64,000 bases of DNA from Novosphingobium sp. (GCF_030696665.1 NZ_JAUYRV010000046.1:248001-312000); one strand, 5' to 3'. Shown: positions 16,924-27,699, numbered from the stretch's first letter. Notes: a model not told the origin generated them from the sequence alone. Translations and numbers: made by a program.

Positions 16924-17883
16924 TCAGGGTTTTGCGCAGGCGTTGCGGTCAAGCGCAACGGATGCCGTGGCCATGAAGCTTTCGCGCATTTCGGGCGCGG
17001 CAAAACGGGCGTCGCCGAAAGTGACCACCGCAGTGCAGCCCTGCCGCTTTACCGAAGCAAACGGCATTTGCGACCAATCCAGAAAATCGCGCACTTCGTG
17101 TGTGGCAAGGGCGGCACGCTTCACCACGGGATCAGCCATGTTGTCCGGCATCATATCCTTCCGGTCAAACAGCGACGTCGGATGGGTGATGAGATCGAAC
17201 TGCGCCCGCCCGATCATGCCGTCCTGCCGCCAGATCACCTCGCGCTGCCAGAATCGCAGCGGCGCGGGCGAGGCGAAGACGCGGTCGGGCATAGGATAGG
17301 GCGACGACATGCGCAGCGCATCATCTGCCAGCCGCGAAATGCCTATGTTGACCAGGATGAAGCCAAGCGTTGCTGCCAGCGCAGCCACAGCAGGCCAGCC
17401 CCTCAATTTGCGCCGTGCGCCCCAGATGCCAAACCCAAGGAAAGCTAGGAGCCAAGCCGAGACGATGAACAGCCCATCGGTATGGAACCAGCGTTCACTG
17501 AGCGGCGACATCAGTTGCACCGCATAGACGTTCTGCAGATCGAGCAGCGGGTGCGTGAGCGCGCCAAGGTAGCACAGCGTAACCAGCCAGCCGAAGTGCA
17601 TAGGCGGCGCGCTGCTCGCAATCCGTCCTTGCCCTTGCTGCCAGCGATCCAGCAGCCACAGCAGCCCTGCCAGCAGCGGCGGCATGAGCAGCACTCCGCC
17701 GACCAGCCCATGCGTGAACCCGCGATGCATCGCCAGCGGCGCCCACGGCACCCAGCCGAAGAACACATCGATATCCGGCATGTTGGCTGCCAGCACGCAG
17801 GCGGGAAGGCCCTTGCGCGTCCGATGCTTCAGGCCCGTTTCGGCAAGCGTCCAGCCGACAAGGCTGTGGGTCAGATTATCCAT
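16924..17883 (-). CDS. YdjM-family inner-membrane metal-dependent hydrolase (predicted)
   Basis: A 319-residue membrane protein starting MDNLTHSLVGWTLAETGL. The N-terminal histidine (NLTHSLVG), the AANMPDIDVFF segment and MHRGFTHGLVG form the metal-ligand pattern of the YdjM/LexA-regulated hydrolase family (DUF457). Four or five hydrophobic helices follow, and the last 100 residues are soluble with a 'DRVFASPAPLRFW-REVIWR' pattern. The activity and substrate are not established. It begins 80 bases downstream of korB. Confidence 0.85.
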   Translation of the reverse strand: MDNLTHSLVGWTLAETGLKHRTRKGLPACVLAANMPDIDVFFGWVPWAPLAMHRGFTHGLVGGVLLMPPLLAGLLWLLDRWQQGQGRIASSAPPMHFGWLVTLCYLGALTHPLLDLQNVYAVQLMSPLSERWFHTDGLFIVSAWLLAFLGFGIWGARRKLRGWPAVAALAATLGFILVNIGISRLADDALRMSSPYPMPDRVFASPAPLRFWQREVIWRQDGMIGRAQFDLITHPTSLFDRKDMMPDNMADPVVKRAALATHEVRDFLDWSQMPFASVKRQGCTAVVTFGDARFAAPEMRESFMATASVALDRNACAKP

Positions 17884-17895
17884 TCGACAGACTCA

Positions 17896-17941
17896 TGAAA
17901 AAGGCCGCAGGGGCGCGACAGTGTCACATCCTTGCGGCCTT
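17896..17941 (-). terminator. Rho-independent terminator after korB
   Basis: On the minus strand AAGGCCGCA (17941-17933) pairs with TGCGGCCTT (17909-17901), and five T residues follow (17902-17898). The loop is long and contains the palindrome GTGACAC/GTGTCAC-like core. Position fits the end of the korA-korB transcript. Confidence 0.8.
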
Positions 17942-17962
17942 ATGCATTCAGTTGAAGCAGTT

Positions 17963-19015
17963 TCAGATCGGATCAGCCGCCGTGCCGCTGACGGTCCAGG
18001 TCTGGCCTTTGCCAAGCAGCTTGGCGAGGTTGGCGTCCTTGCCCTTGCGAGCCTGTTCGTCCTGGCCGAGCAGCACCGTTTCATAGGTCGGGCGTGGATC
18101 GTCGTAGATCACGCCCAGCGCCATCGGGAACGGGCCGAACGGCATTTCCACCAACATGTGCGCCAGCGCGCGGTTCTTCACATTGTGGACGATCACGCCA
18201 GCCGCCTGCCAGTCGCCATCAACAACATCGACGACCTTGAGGCTGAGCGTCTCCATGTCGAGCGCGATGCCCCGCACGCCGCCGGACTTTTCCGAGCCGA
18301 ACAGCATCGGCTCCCCATCGTTGAGCCACAACTGGTTCTGGTCGGCAACGCCTTTGGCGACGAAATCGTCGAAGCGGTCCTTGTTGTAGACGATGCAGTT
18401 CTGGAAGATTTCCACGAAAGACGCGCCCTTGTGGGCGTGGGCCGCCTTGAGCACGGCAGACAGGTTCTTCGACACGTCATAGGCCCGCGCGATGAAGCGC
18501 GCGCCCGAACCAAGCGCGAAAGCGCAAGGCAGCGCAGGACGGTCAACCGAACCCAGCGGCGACGTAGGCGAATTGGTGCCCTCACGGCTGGTGGGCGAGA
18601 ACTGGCCCTTGGTCAGGCCGTAGATCTCGTTGTTGAACAGCAGGATCTGCACGTTCACGTTGCGACGCAGAATGTGCATCGTGTGGTTGCCGCCGATGGA
18701 CATGCCATCGCCGTCGCCAGTCACCAGCCATACGTCGAGGTCCGGGTTGGCCAGCTTGATACCAGTGGCAAACGCCGGCGCGCGGCCGTGGATCGTGTGG
18801 AAGCCGTAGCTTTCGATGTAGTACGGGAAACGGCTTGAGCAGCCGATGCCGCTGACAAACACGGTGTTGGCAGGGTCCGCACCCAGTTCCGGCAGCGTGC
18901 GCTGTACCGCCTTGAGGATCGCGTAATCACCGCAACCCGGGCACCAGCGTACTTCCTGATCGGTTTCCCAGTCCTTGAGCGTGGTCTGGACCGCGATCTT
19001 GGTCATCTCGTTCAT
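17963..19015 (-). CDS. korB: 2-oxoacid:ferredoxin oxidoreductase, beta subunit
   Basis: A 350-residue thiamine-diphosphate subunit that decarboxylates a 2-oxoacid, most likely 2-oxoglutarate, with transfer of electrons to ferredoxin. The N-terminal WCPGCGDYAI supplies two of the cluster cysteines, GIGCSSRFP a third, and the TPP/magnesium motif GDGDGMSIGGNH with LLFNNEIYGLT is near residues 120-155. The ATG overlaps the korA stop (ATGA). No ferredoxin-like domain is fused, so an external ferredoxin is needed. Substrate choice between 2-oxoglutarate and other 2-oxoacids is by family resemblance only. Confidence 0.93.
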   Translation of the reverse strand: MNEMTKIAVQTTLKDWETDQEVRWCPGCGDYAILKAVQRTLPELGADPANTVFVSGIGCSSRFPYYIESYGFHTIHGRAPAFATGIKLANPDLDVWLVTGDGDGMSIGGNHTMHILRRNVNVQILLFNNEIYGLTKGQFSPTSREGTNSPTSPLGSVDRPALPCAFALGSGARFIARAYDVSKNLSAVLKAAHAHKGASFVEIFQNCIVYNKDRFDDFVAKGVADQNQLWLNDGEPMLFGSEKSGGVRGIALDMETLSLKVVDVVDGDWQAAGVIVHNVKNRALAHMLVEMPFGPFPMALGVIYDDPRPTYETVLLGQDEQARKGKDANLAKLLGKGQTWTVSGTAADPI

Positions 19016-20961
19016 GGGTTCACACTCTTGATGCTGGGCAGTTGCGTCTTGTCGGCGTCGACCTCGCCGCCAACGTCCCCGCCAAGGGCGGCAACGATTG
19101 CCTCTTCGATTTCCGCGATGGTGAAAGGCTGGCCGCTGGTCTTGTTGAGCGGCTGTGCGTCGATCAGGAACTGGTCGCGCAGCACGGTCTTGAACTGGCC
19201 GGTGTTCATTTCGGGCACCAGTACCTTGTCGTAAGCCTTCAGCAGATCGCCAAGGTTCGACGGCATCGGCCAGATGTGGCGAACGTGGACATGGCTGACG
19301 TCCAGCCCCTTGCGGCGCGCGCGGCGCACGGCCTGATAGATCGGACCATAGGTGCTGCCCCAGCCGACGACGACCAGCTTGCCCGACGCTTCGCCGTGGA
19401 CCACGTCCTGCAATGGGATCGTGTTGGCCACGCCGTCAACCTTGTCACGCCGTGCATCGGTCATGATCTGGTGGCTGGCGGGCGAGTAGTCGATGTTACC
19501 CGTGCCGGGGTTCTTCTCGATGCCGCCAATGCGGTGCATCAGGCCTGGAGTCCCCGGCTTGATCCACGGACGCGCGCCCTTTTCATCGCGCGCGAAAGGC
19601 AGAAGTTCGCCATTCGGGCCATTCTTTTCACCAAGGAACTTGGCTGGGAACGGCTTGATGCTGGCAGGGTCTGGCACCTTCCACGGCTCAGCCGCGTTGG
19701 CGATGTAGCCATCGGTCAGAACCATGACCGGGGTCATGTACTGCACAGCGATGCGCACCGCCTCAATCGCCACTTCAAAGCAATCCGAAGGACTACGCGC
19801 GGCAATCACCGGCATAGGCGCATCGCCATTGCGGCCATAGACTGCCTGATAGAGGTCCGACTGCTCAGTCTTAGTCGGCAGGCCGGTGGACGGGCCACCG
19901 CGCTGCGAATTGACGATGACCAGCGGTAGCTCGGTCATGATCGCAAGGCCCATCGCCTCACCCTTGAGCGCGATGCCGGGGCCGGACGATGACGTAACGC
20001 CAAGCTGGCCCGCATAGCTGGCACCGATGGCCGAAGCGATGGCGGCAATCTCGTCTTCCGCCTGGAACGTGGTGACGCCGTATTCCTTCAACCGTGCAAG
20101 GTTGTGCAGAATGGCCGAGGCGGGCGTGATGGGATAACCGCCGAAGAACATTGGCAGTTCGGCAAGCTGCGCACCGGCAACCAGACCAAGGCTGATCGCC
20201 TCTGCGCCCGTGACCGTGCGGTAAAGGCCCGGTTCGCTTTCAACGGGAGCAATGTGATACTGCTTGAGCGGCCCTGCCAGTTCCGCCGTTTCGCCATAGG
20301 CATGGCCAGCGTTCAGCGCCGCGACGTTGGCTTCTGCCAGTACCGGGTTCTTGCCGAACTTCGCATTCAGCCAATCGATCAGCGGCTGCCGGTCACGGTC
20401 GAACATCCACAGCGCGAGGCCGAGCGTCCACATATTCTTGCAGCGCAGCGCTTCCTTGTTGCCAAGGCCGAATGGCTTCACGGCTTCAAGCGTCAGCGCC
20501 GAAATGTCGAACGCAAGCAGCTGCCACTTTTCAAGGCTGCCATCCTCAAGCGGGTTGACGTCGTACTTGGCCTTTTCAAGGTTGCGCTTGTTGAACTCAC
20601 CCGTGTCGGCAATGATCAGACCGCCAACCTTCAGCGCGCCAACGTTTGTCTTCAGCGCCGCCGGGTTCATCGCCACCAACACGTCGGGCTGATCGCCCGC
20701 AGTGTCGATCTCGGTCGATCCGAAGTTGATCTGGAAAGCAGAGACGCCAAACAGCGTGCCTTGAGGCGCGCGGATTTCTGCCGGAAAGTCCGGGAAGGTC
20801 GCCAGATCATTGCCTGCAAGCGCGGTGGAAAGCGTGAACTGGCCGCCGGTCAGCTGCATGCCATCGCCCGAGTCTCCGGCAAAACGCACGACCACCGCTT
20901 CGGGATTGGAAGTGTCCTTGCCGCCCGTCAGCGCATCTGGTCCATCAACAAGTGTAGCCAT
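19012..20961 (-). CDS. korA: 2-oxoacid:ferredoxin oxidoreductase, alpha subunit (gamma-alpha fusion)
   Basis: A 649-residue subunit that fuses the gamma domain (VVRFAGDSGDGMQLTGG at about 25-41, to residue 190) with the alpha pyrimidine-binding domain (GGYPITPASAILH near 275, FQAEDEIAAIASAIGASYAG near 297, TSSSGPGIALKGEA near 325). The ending VDGVANTIPL to QFLIDAQPLNKTSGQPF is typical of aerobic-tolerant KorA. AGAGGA lies just before the ATG. In respiring bacteria such enzymes run beside or in place of 2-oxoglutarate dehydrogenase in the TCA cycle. Confidence 0.94.
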   Translation of the reverse strand: MATLVDGPDALTGGKDTSNPEAVVVRFAGDSGDGMQLTGGQFTLSTALAGNDLATFPDFPAEIRAPQGTLFGVSAFQINFGSTEIDTAGDQPDVLVAMNPAALKTNVGALKVGGLIIADTGEFNKRNLEKAKYDVNPLEDGSLEKWQLLAFDISALTLEAVKPFGLGNKEALRCKNMWTLGLALWMFDRDRQPLIDWLNAKFGKNPVLAEANVAALNAGHAYGETAELAGPLKQYHIAPVESEPGLYRTVTGAEAISLGLVAGAQLAELPMFFGGYPITPASAILHNLARLKEYGVTTFQAEDEIAAIASAIGASYAGQLGVTSSSGPGIALKGEAMGLAIMTELPLVIVNSQRGGPSTGLPTKTEQSDLYQAVYGRNGDAPMPVIAARSPSDCFEVAIEAVRIAVQYMTPVMVLTDGYIANAAEPWKVPDPASIKPFPAKFLGEKNGPNGELLPFARDEKGARPWIKPGTPGLMHRIGGIEKNPGTGNIDYSPASHQIMTDARRDKVDGVANTIPLQDVVHGEASGKLVVVGWGSTYGPIYQAVRRARRKGLDVSHVHVRHIWPMPSNLGDLLKAYDKVLVPEMNTGQFKTVLRDQFLIDAQPLNKTSGQPFTIAEIEEAIVAALGGDVGGEVDADKTQLPSIKSVNP

Positions 20962-21164
20962 ATCGTCCTCTGCTGTGCGCCGGGAGTTTCACCCGGTGCT
21001 GAAACGCGCCTATGCCTGTGCCGCCCCGTTCGCAAAGAAGAAAAACTGCGCGTGGCGAAAAATCCTCCTGCGCTCTTGATTCCGAACGCGCTTGCCGGTC
21101 AAGTTGCAAAAGCAAACTTACCGCGCTGTTTATAACGAATCCCATCAAGGGGACGAGGAACGTC

Positions 21165-22118
21165 ATGACCGATCACACCACCCACTACGTGCGCCCCGAT
21201 GTGCAGGCTTTCCTTGGCTTCCTGAACAGTACCGGCGCGCCGCCGATGAGCGCATTGCCACTGGCCGAAGCGCGGGCCGGCTACATCGCGATGGGCCAAG
21301 TGGCCGAAGCTGATCCGCGCGAACTGGCGGTAATCCGTGATCTGACTTGCCCAGGTCCTGCTGGGGATATCCCGCTGCGCCTGTATGACTTGCGGGACAC
21401 GCGCGAACCCGGTCCAGCGGTGGTGTTCTTCCACGGTGGCGGCTTTGTTATCGGCGATCTGGATAGCCACCACAGCCTCTGCACCGAAATTGCGGCGGAA
21501 CTGGACATGCCCGTCATCGCGGTCGACTATCGCCTTGCGCCAGAACACCCCTTCCCCGCCGCGCCCGATGATTGCGAGGCAGCGGCCCGCTGGATTGCAG
21601 CCAGTTCCGCCACGCTTGGGCGCGAGATCACAGGTCTGATTCCGATGGGTGATTCGGCGGGCGGCAATCTGGCCATCGTTGTCACGCAGGCACTGGTGGA
21701 ACACCCTGCCGCCGTGCCGGTTGTAATGCAGGTGCCGATCTATCCGCTTTCGGATGATCGCCCGGACCATGAATCATTTGCCCATTTTGCCGATGGCTTC
21801 CTTCTCACCGCAGAAACAATGCAATGGTTTGCAAAAGCCTATCAAGCGGTTACCGGCCACAAACGCGCTTACCCTATCTACGGCGATCATTCGACTACGC
21901 CGCCAACGGTGCTAGTGACCGCAGGGTTGGACCCGATTCGCGACAGCGGCCGGGTCTATGGCGCGGAACTGATCCGTTCCGGCGCCGAAGTCGTGTTCCT
22001 TGAAATGAAAGGGACAATCCACGGCTTTACCCAGGTGCGCAAGGCCATCCCGAGCGCGCAGGAAGACATGCAGTCGATCTTCAAAGCCGTAAGGTTGCTG
22101 CTGGAAAGGTTAAAATGA
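21165..22118 (+). CDS. Alpha/beta hydrolase, HSL-type esterase/lipase
   Basis: A 317-residue esterase of the hormone-sensitive-lipase family (bacterial family IV). The oxyanion-hole motif FFHGGGFVIGD is near residues 87-97, the nucleophile in IPMGDSAGGNLA near 160, the aspartate in VTAGLDPIRDSG near 257, and the histidine in GTIHGFTQ near 288, so the triad is complete. There is no signal peptide, so it is probably cytoplasmic and acts on short-chain esters; the true substrate is unknown. The ATG at 21165 has GAGGAA 4 bases upstream; the frame is open further upstream but without support. The stop overlaps rppH by four bases. Confidence 0.9.
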   Translation: MTDHTTHYVRPDVQAFLGFLNSTGAPPMSALPLAEARAGYIAMGQVAEADPRELAVIRDLTCPGPAGDIPLRLYDLRDTREPGPAVVFFHGGGFVIGDLDSHHSLCTEIAAELDMPVIAVDYRLAPEHPFPAAPDDCEAAARWIAASSATLGREITGLIPMGDSAGGNLAIVVTQALVEHPAAVPVVMQVPIYPLSDDRPDHESFAHFADGFLLTAETMQWFAKAYQAVTGHKRAYPIYGDHSTTPPTVLVTAGLDPIRDSGRVYGAELIRSGAEVVFLEMKGTIHGFTQVRKAIPSAQEDMQSIFKAVRLLLERLK

Positions 22119-22606
22119 CAGACGAATTTGCCGGGCTACCCTACCGTCCCTGTGTGGGTGTGATGCTTGTGAACGGCGCGGGTCGCGTCTTTGTGGGCAA
22201 GCGCATCGACAACAAGGAAGTGAATGCGGACGCCTGGCAGATGCCGCAGGGCGGGATCGATGATGGCGAAGAGCTTCATCCCGCCGCCCTGCGCGAACTG
22301 GAAGAGGAAACCGGCGTTGCGCCCCACCTCGTCACGATCATCGCCGAAAGCCGCGAAGAACACTTCTACGATCTGCCAGATTTCCTGATGGGCAAGTTGT
22401 GGGGCGGCAAGTATCGCGGCCAGCGCCAGAAATGGCTGCTGTTGCGCTTTGCTGGTGAAGATACGGACATCAATCTCGACGCGCACAAACACGCCGAATT
22501 TGAAGCATGGAAGTGGGTGGAGCCGGAGCAGCTGCCCGACCTGATCGTGCCGTTCAAGAAGCGCGTCTACCGGCAGGTTGTGGAAGAATTTCGCGGGTTG
22601 ATCTGA
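22115..22606 (+). CDS. rppH: RNA pyrophosphohydrolase RppH
   Basis: A 163-residue Nudix hydrolase that removes pyrophosphate from 5'-triphosphate mRNA and so starts its decay. The Nudix box runs from Gly46 to Val68 (GGIDDGEELHPAALRELEEE then TGV) with all consensus residues. The RPCVGVMLVN start, KWLLLRFAGED near 108, and WVEPEQLPDLIVPFK are typical of RppH/IalA rather than other Nudix proteins. The ATG overlaps the esterase stop (ATGA). Confidence 0.95.
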   Translation: MTDEFAGLPYRPCVGVMLVNGAGRVFVGKRIDNKEVNADAWQMPQGGIDDGEELHPAALRELEEETGVAPHLVTIIAESREEHFYDLPDFLMGKLWGGKYRGQRQKWLLLRFAGEDTDINLDAHKHAEFEAWKWVEPEQLPDLIVPFKKRVYRQVVEEFRGLI

Positions 22607-22610
22607 TCAC

Positions 22611-22633
22611 GGGCGGCAGCATCAGCGCCGCCC
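22611..22633. terminator. Possible shared hairpin between rppH and the TPR gene
   Basis: GGGCGGC (22611-22617) pairs with GCCGCCC (22627-22633) around a 9-base loop in the 43-base gap between convergent genes. No T-run follows on either strand, so it is a weak candidate for termination or 3'-end protection. Confidence 0.4.
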
Positions 22634-22649
22634 CCGCCTTCGCCCGGAC

Positions 22650-23156
22650 TCAGTTGTTCTCGATCTTGCTGTCCGACGTCACAGCTTCAGCCGATAGCAC
22701 TTTCGGCGCAGGCCCGCGCGAGATTGCGGCGGACAGTTCGGCTGTTTCAGAGCAGCCCTTTCCACAGAGGCCTTCAAGCCGGGTCAGGTTCCGCTTGGCC
22801 TTTTCGACCGCGCCCTTTTCAACCATCGCACCACCTTCACCAGAAATGGCGACGACATTGTTCGGTTCACGCGAAAGCACTTCGCGGTAATAGTGGATCG
22901 CTTTGCCTTGCAAGCCCTCACGGCGGGCGGCGTCAGCCAGGCCGAGCAGCGCGGCGTTGCTGGCAGGATCGATCACCAGAGCAGCCTCGAAACTGTCGGT
23001 GGCCAAACCAGCCTCACCTTTGGCCAGTGCCGCACGGCCATCCTTGAGCAGCGATTCGACGCGCGGATCAGCCGGAGCGGTACTCCGCGCCACGCCCATG
23101 CTCCCGGTAACGCCAACAACAAGCGACAAGGCAAGAGCAACGGGGGCGTAGCGCAT
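22650..23156 (-). CDS. Exported tetratricopeptide-repeat protein
   Basis: About 168 residues. An N-terminal signal peptide (MRYAPVALALSLVVGVTGSM, cleavage likely after GVARS-TA) precedes two TPR-like helical pairs: residues 45-77 (LLKDGRAALAKGEAGLATDS, then FEAALVIDP) and about 80-110 (LGLADAARREGLQGKAIHYY). Two cysteines (LCGKGC) near 145 could form a disulfide. The ATG at 23156 is chosen for its AAGGAG 7 bases upstream. It is probably a periplasmic scaffold. The gene starts 54 bases after the rsmB stop. Confidence 0.8.
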   Translation of the reverse strand: MRYAPVALALSLVVGVTGSMGVARSTAPADPRVESLLKDGRAALAKGEAGLATDSFEAALVIDPASNAALLGLADAARREGLQGKAIHYYREVLSREPNNVVAISGEGGAMVEKGAVEKAKRNLTRLEGLCGKGCSETAELSAAISRGPAPKVLSAEAVTSDSKIENN

Positions 23157-23210
23157 CAGCAACTCCTTGGGCCGGAAACCATCTCTGAATGAACCGGCAT
23201 GCATGACGCT

Positions 23211-24398
23211 TCAATTAACACGCCGCACGAGTGTTGCGAAGAAAAACCCGTCGGTGCCATCCCAAAAGGGCACGAGCCGCCACCCATGCCCGTGCGGACG
23301 GCCAGCAGGGAGCGATGGAAGCACCACGTCCCAACCCGGATTGGCCGCCAGAAAGGCAGCAATACGGTCAGCGCCCTCGGCATCAAGCAACGAACAGACC
23401 ACATAGGTCAGCCGCCCGCCGGGCCGAACCAGCCCTGCGCCGATGGCCAGGACATTGGCCTGCATCGCGCAATAACGATCAATCGCCTTGGCATCCAATC
23501 GCCAGCGCGCCTCAGGGTTGCGCCGCCAGGTGCCTGTGCCGGAGCACGGCGCATCAATCATCACGGCGTCAGCTTTGCCCTGCCAATCTGCGAGCATGGC
23601 CGGCTCGCTGCCGGGATTGAGCAGACGGGTTTCTGCCAGCACCCCGGCGCGGACGGCGCGATCAGGCAGGCGCGAAAGCCGCGCGCGATCTATATCGCAT
23701 GCCAGCAGCGCGCCCTTGTTTTCCAGCGCTGCGCCAAGCGCAAGCGTCTTGCCGCCCGCTCCTGCGCACAGATCGACCACCGCCTCTCCCGGCTGCACAC
23801 CCAGGGCCATGCAGGTGATCTGGCTGCCTGCGTCCTGCACTTCGAACAGGCCCTCGGAAAATTCCGGCCAGCTCTCCGCCGCGCTCCCCGAAGGCAAGCG
23901 CAGCGCGTGTGGCGCGATGGCAGGTTCCGCCTCTACCGGGAGCCGCGCGCGCAATTCCTCACGCGTGATCTTGAGCGTATTGGCCCGCACATCGAGTGGC
24001 GCGCGGCCAAGCAGAGAAGCTTGCGCATCGGCATCAAGGCCCGCAGCGGTCAACCGCTCGATCAGCCATGCAGGCGCGATGCCGCCTTCGGCCACCGGCT
24101 CGCCCGCAGCAATCGGCGCGGGACCATAGTTGGAACCATCGAATAGCCCGCAAAGCGCAGGGTCGCCATCAGCCAAACGCAGCATCGCAGCACGCCCGGA
24201 TGCTGGAACCGGCCCGCAGGCCCGGATCGCGCTCCACACCATTTCACGAATTGCGCGACGGTCCTTGGAGCCGACAAAACGCCGCGCCCGGAACCACTCC
24301 ACTGCAATCCGGTCGGCCGAAGCGCCCTGTCCCTGCGCCGCCGCGATCACCGCATCGAGCAGATCAATCGCGGCCTGAACGCGCGCGGAAGGAGTCAT
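23211..24398 (-). CDS. rsmB: RsmB/NOP-family rRNA cytosine-C5 methyltransferase
   Basis: A 395-residue SAM-dependent RNA m5C methyltransferase. An N-terminal NusB-like helical domain (residues 1 to about 130) is followed by the Rossmann domain: SAM motif VVDLCAGAGGKTLALGAAL near 225, VMIDAPCSGTGTWRRNPE with the first catalytic cysteine near 300, and TYVVCSLLDAEG with the second near 358. The two-cysteine arrangement is that of RsmB (16S C967) and RsmF types; RsmB is favoured by the NusB-like domain. Confidence 0.9.
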   Translation of the reverse strand: MTPSARVQAAIDLLDAVIAAAQGQGASADRIAVEWFRARRFVGSKDRRAIREMVWSAIRACGPVPASGRAAMLRLADGDPALCGLFDGSNYGPAPIAAGEPVAEGGIAPAWLIERLTAAGLDADAQASLLGRAPLDVRANTLKITREELRARLPVEAEPAIAPHALRLPSGSAAESWPEFSEGLFEVQDAGSQITCMALGVQPGEAVVDLCAGAGGKTLALGAALENKGALLACDIDRARLSRLPDRAVRAGVLAETRLLNPGSEPAMLADWQGKADAVMIDAPCSGTGTWRRNPEARWRLDAKAIDRYCAMQANVLAIGAGLVRPGGRLTYVVCSLLDAEGADRIAAFLAANPGWDVVLPSLPAGRPHGHGWRLVPFWDGTDGFFFATLVRRVN

Positions 24399-24503
24399 TT
24401 AAGCCCCGCCCGCAAGCGGGAGGGGTTTGGGGTGGGTTGAGGCCGGGCGCGACGGTTCTTGTCCGGCCCACCCCCGACCCCTCCCGCCTGCGGGAGGGGG
24501 GAA
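24399..24503. repeat. Composite palindromic element between rsmB and guaB
   Basis: About 105 bases built as an inverted pair of hairpins. The left arm contains CCCGC/GCGGG and continues GGAGGGGTTTGGGGTGGG; the right arm carries the complementary CCCACCCCCGACCCCTCC and its own CCCGC/GCGGG hairpin. GGCCGGGC and GTCCGGCC-type segments form the inner stem around a 12-base loop. The whole could extrude as a cruciform. It has the same outline as the element inside ligA but a different sequence. Confidence 0.7.
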
Positions 24504-24512
24504 ATGACCAAT

Positions 24513-26039
<1,527 letters not shown>

Positions 26040-27581
26040 CTAGGGGGTTTGGCCCGGCTTTTGAACCACTGTAGAGGCCTTTGCCGGATGGCGTCTGGCA
26101 TCGGCAAAGGCGCGCACCAGTTCAACCTGCAAGTTGACGTCATCGGCCATGCCTGAATAGTCGATGGTTGCACCAGCCTCGTCGCTCGGACGATGGTAGA
26201 TATCCTCCATGAAACGCTCCAGTCGCTCCATGTTGCCATAGCTGTTGCTGACCATGACGGTGGGCACATCGTGCTGCATCAGCACCCACGAATCCTGCCG
26301 CTTGATATAGGCATTGGCCCCATCGCCCGGCGCGAGCTTGCGCTTCATGCGCCGGACCACATCCGCAATCAGCGGGTCGAGCCGGGTTTGCCCCTTGCCA
26401 ACCACCCCGATCAGCCCTCCGGCCGGGACAAGGCCAGTGCTGTCGACGTTGAAAGCCGCGACAAAGCGGTCGAGCGGGATCGGCGGATTTTCAGCAAAGG
26501 CCATCGCGCCAAGCAGGCCCAGTTCTTCACCGGTCGTGGCCACGAAATAGACGTCGCGGTCCAACGGCTTGCCTTTGGCCAGCAGGCGCGCAGCCTCGGT
26601 AATCACGGCAAGGCCCGATGCATTGTCGATAGCGCCGTTGCAAATAAGGTCTTCGGCCGGTGCCGATGCGCATTCACCGAAGTGGTCCCAGTGGGCCATC
26701 ACCAGGACTGCACCCGCCCCCGGATCGCGGCCCGGCAGCCGCCCGATCAGGTTGTGCGTCTTGATCCGGGTTTCACCACTGGTCGCCTCGAATGTGCCCA
26801 AAACCCCAATTGCATAAGGTGCAAAAGCCGCAGAGCGCGCATCGCTCCGCAGCTTTCCCAAAGTGGCGTGCTGGCTTCCGGCCAACAACAGCTCGGCAGT
26901 GGCCGGAGAGAGAAACGCCTCAATCTCGCTGCCCAGCGTTTCACCCGCCACGGCATAGCCCGCCCGCCGACGCCGCGCGATCACATCCTCAAGCCCGCGC
27001 TCGTCGTCAAGCACTGTCAGGACTGCCAACGCGCCGGCATCCAGCAACCGCCCGGCCCGATCCCCGGCGACATCTCCTGTCATCCCGGTAGGCAGGCTAT
27101 CGAGCATCACCGCCACGCGCCCTGCCAGTTCAGCGCGCCCCAACATGCTCCCTGTGGCGTGGCCGACAAAAACCAGCGGCGCGTCCTGAACCAGACTGCG
27201 CAGCCCCGAAGTTACCACAAAGACGCTATCGGCAGGCAGAACGACGCGCTTTTTGCCGCGCATGAAAGTCGCGCGCGAAAGCACCGGCTCACGCTCGACC
27301 AGTTCAACCGGCGCAAACCAACCGCTTGCAGGGATATTGGTGCCCGCTTCCAGCCCGATGTCGAACCACTGCCGCGCGAGATACCGCAGAGTCTTCGTCT
27401 CGCCTTCTGTCCCCGGCTCTCGCCCGCCGAAATCGTCGCTGGCCAGCGTCTCTACGTGCGTCTTGAGTGCAGTTTCGAGCGGGTTGGTGCGTTTAGGTGC
27501 AGGTCGGGCAGCGACAACAAGCAGCGCGCCAAGGACCAAGGCCCCCGTCATCACCCCGCGCAATACCCCCGCACGCTTCAT
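26040..27581 (-). CDS. M28-family zinc aminopeptidase, exported
   Basis: About 513 residues. A signal peptide (MKRAGVLRGVMTGALVLGAL then LVVAARPAP) leads to a mature enzyme with an inserted PA-type domain (near 140-250) and an M28 metallopeptidase domain. The two-zinc ligands are visible: H in VMAHWDHFGE, bridging D in NGAIDNASGLAV, catalytic pair in ATTGEELGLLGA, D in NVDSTGLVP, and H in IYHRPSDEAG. The family removes N-terminal residues from peptides in the periplasm or outside the cell. The start at 27581 gives a proper signal sequence; the next start upstream adds MGLA. Confidence 0.9.
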   Translation of the reverse strand: MKRAGVLRGVMTGALVLGALLVVAARPAPKRTNPLETALKTHVETLASDDFGGREPGTEGETKTLRYLARQWFDIGLEAGTNIPASGWFAPVELVEREPVLSRATFMRGKKRVVLPADSVFVVTSGLRSLVQDAPLVFVGHATGSMLGRAELAGRVAVMLDSLPTGMTGDVAGDRAGRLLDAGALAVLTVLDDERGLEDVIARRRRAGYAVAGETLGSEIEAFLSPATAELLLAGSQHATLGKLRSDARSAAFAPYAIGVLGTFEATSGETRIKTHNLIGRLPGRDPGAGAVLVMAHWDHFGECASAPAEDLICNGAIDNASGLAVITEAARLLAKGKPLDRDVYFVATTGEELGLLGAMAFAENPPIPLDRFVAAFNVDSTGLVPAGGLIGVVGKGQTRLDPLIADVVRRMKRKLAPGDGANAYIKRQDSWVLMQHDVPTVMVSNSYGNMERLERFMEDIYHRPSDEAGATIDYSGMADDVNLQVELVRAFADARRHPAKASTVVQKPGQTP

Positions 27582-27699
27582 CGCCAGCCCCAAACGCCTC
27601 GTCGCGTACCATTGCTCTCAAAAGCAGCAGCGCGATGCAAGTTCCCAATTGAGCCTGTCTGGATGAACGGGGGTTTACCAACGCCCCGACAATCTACCC

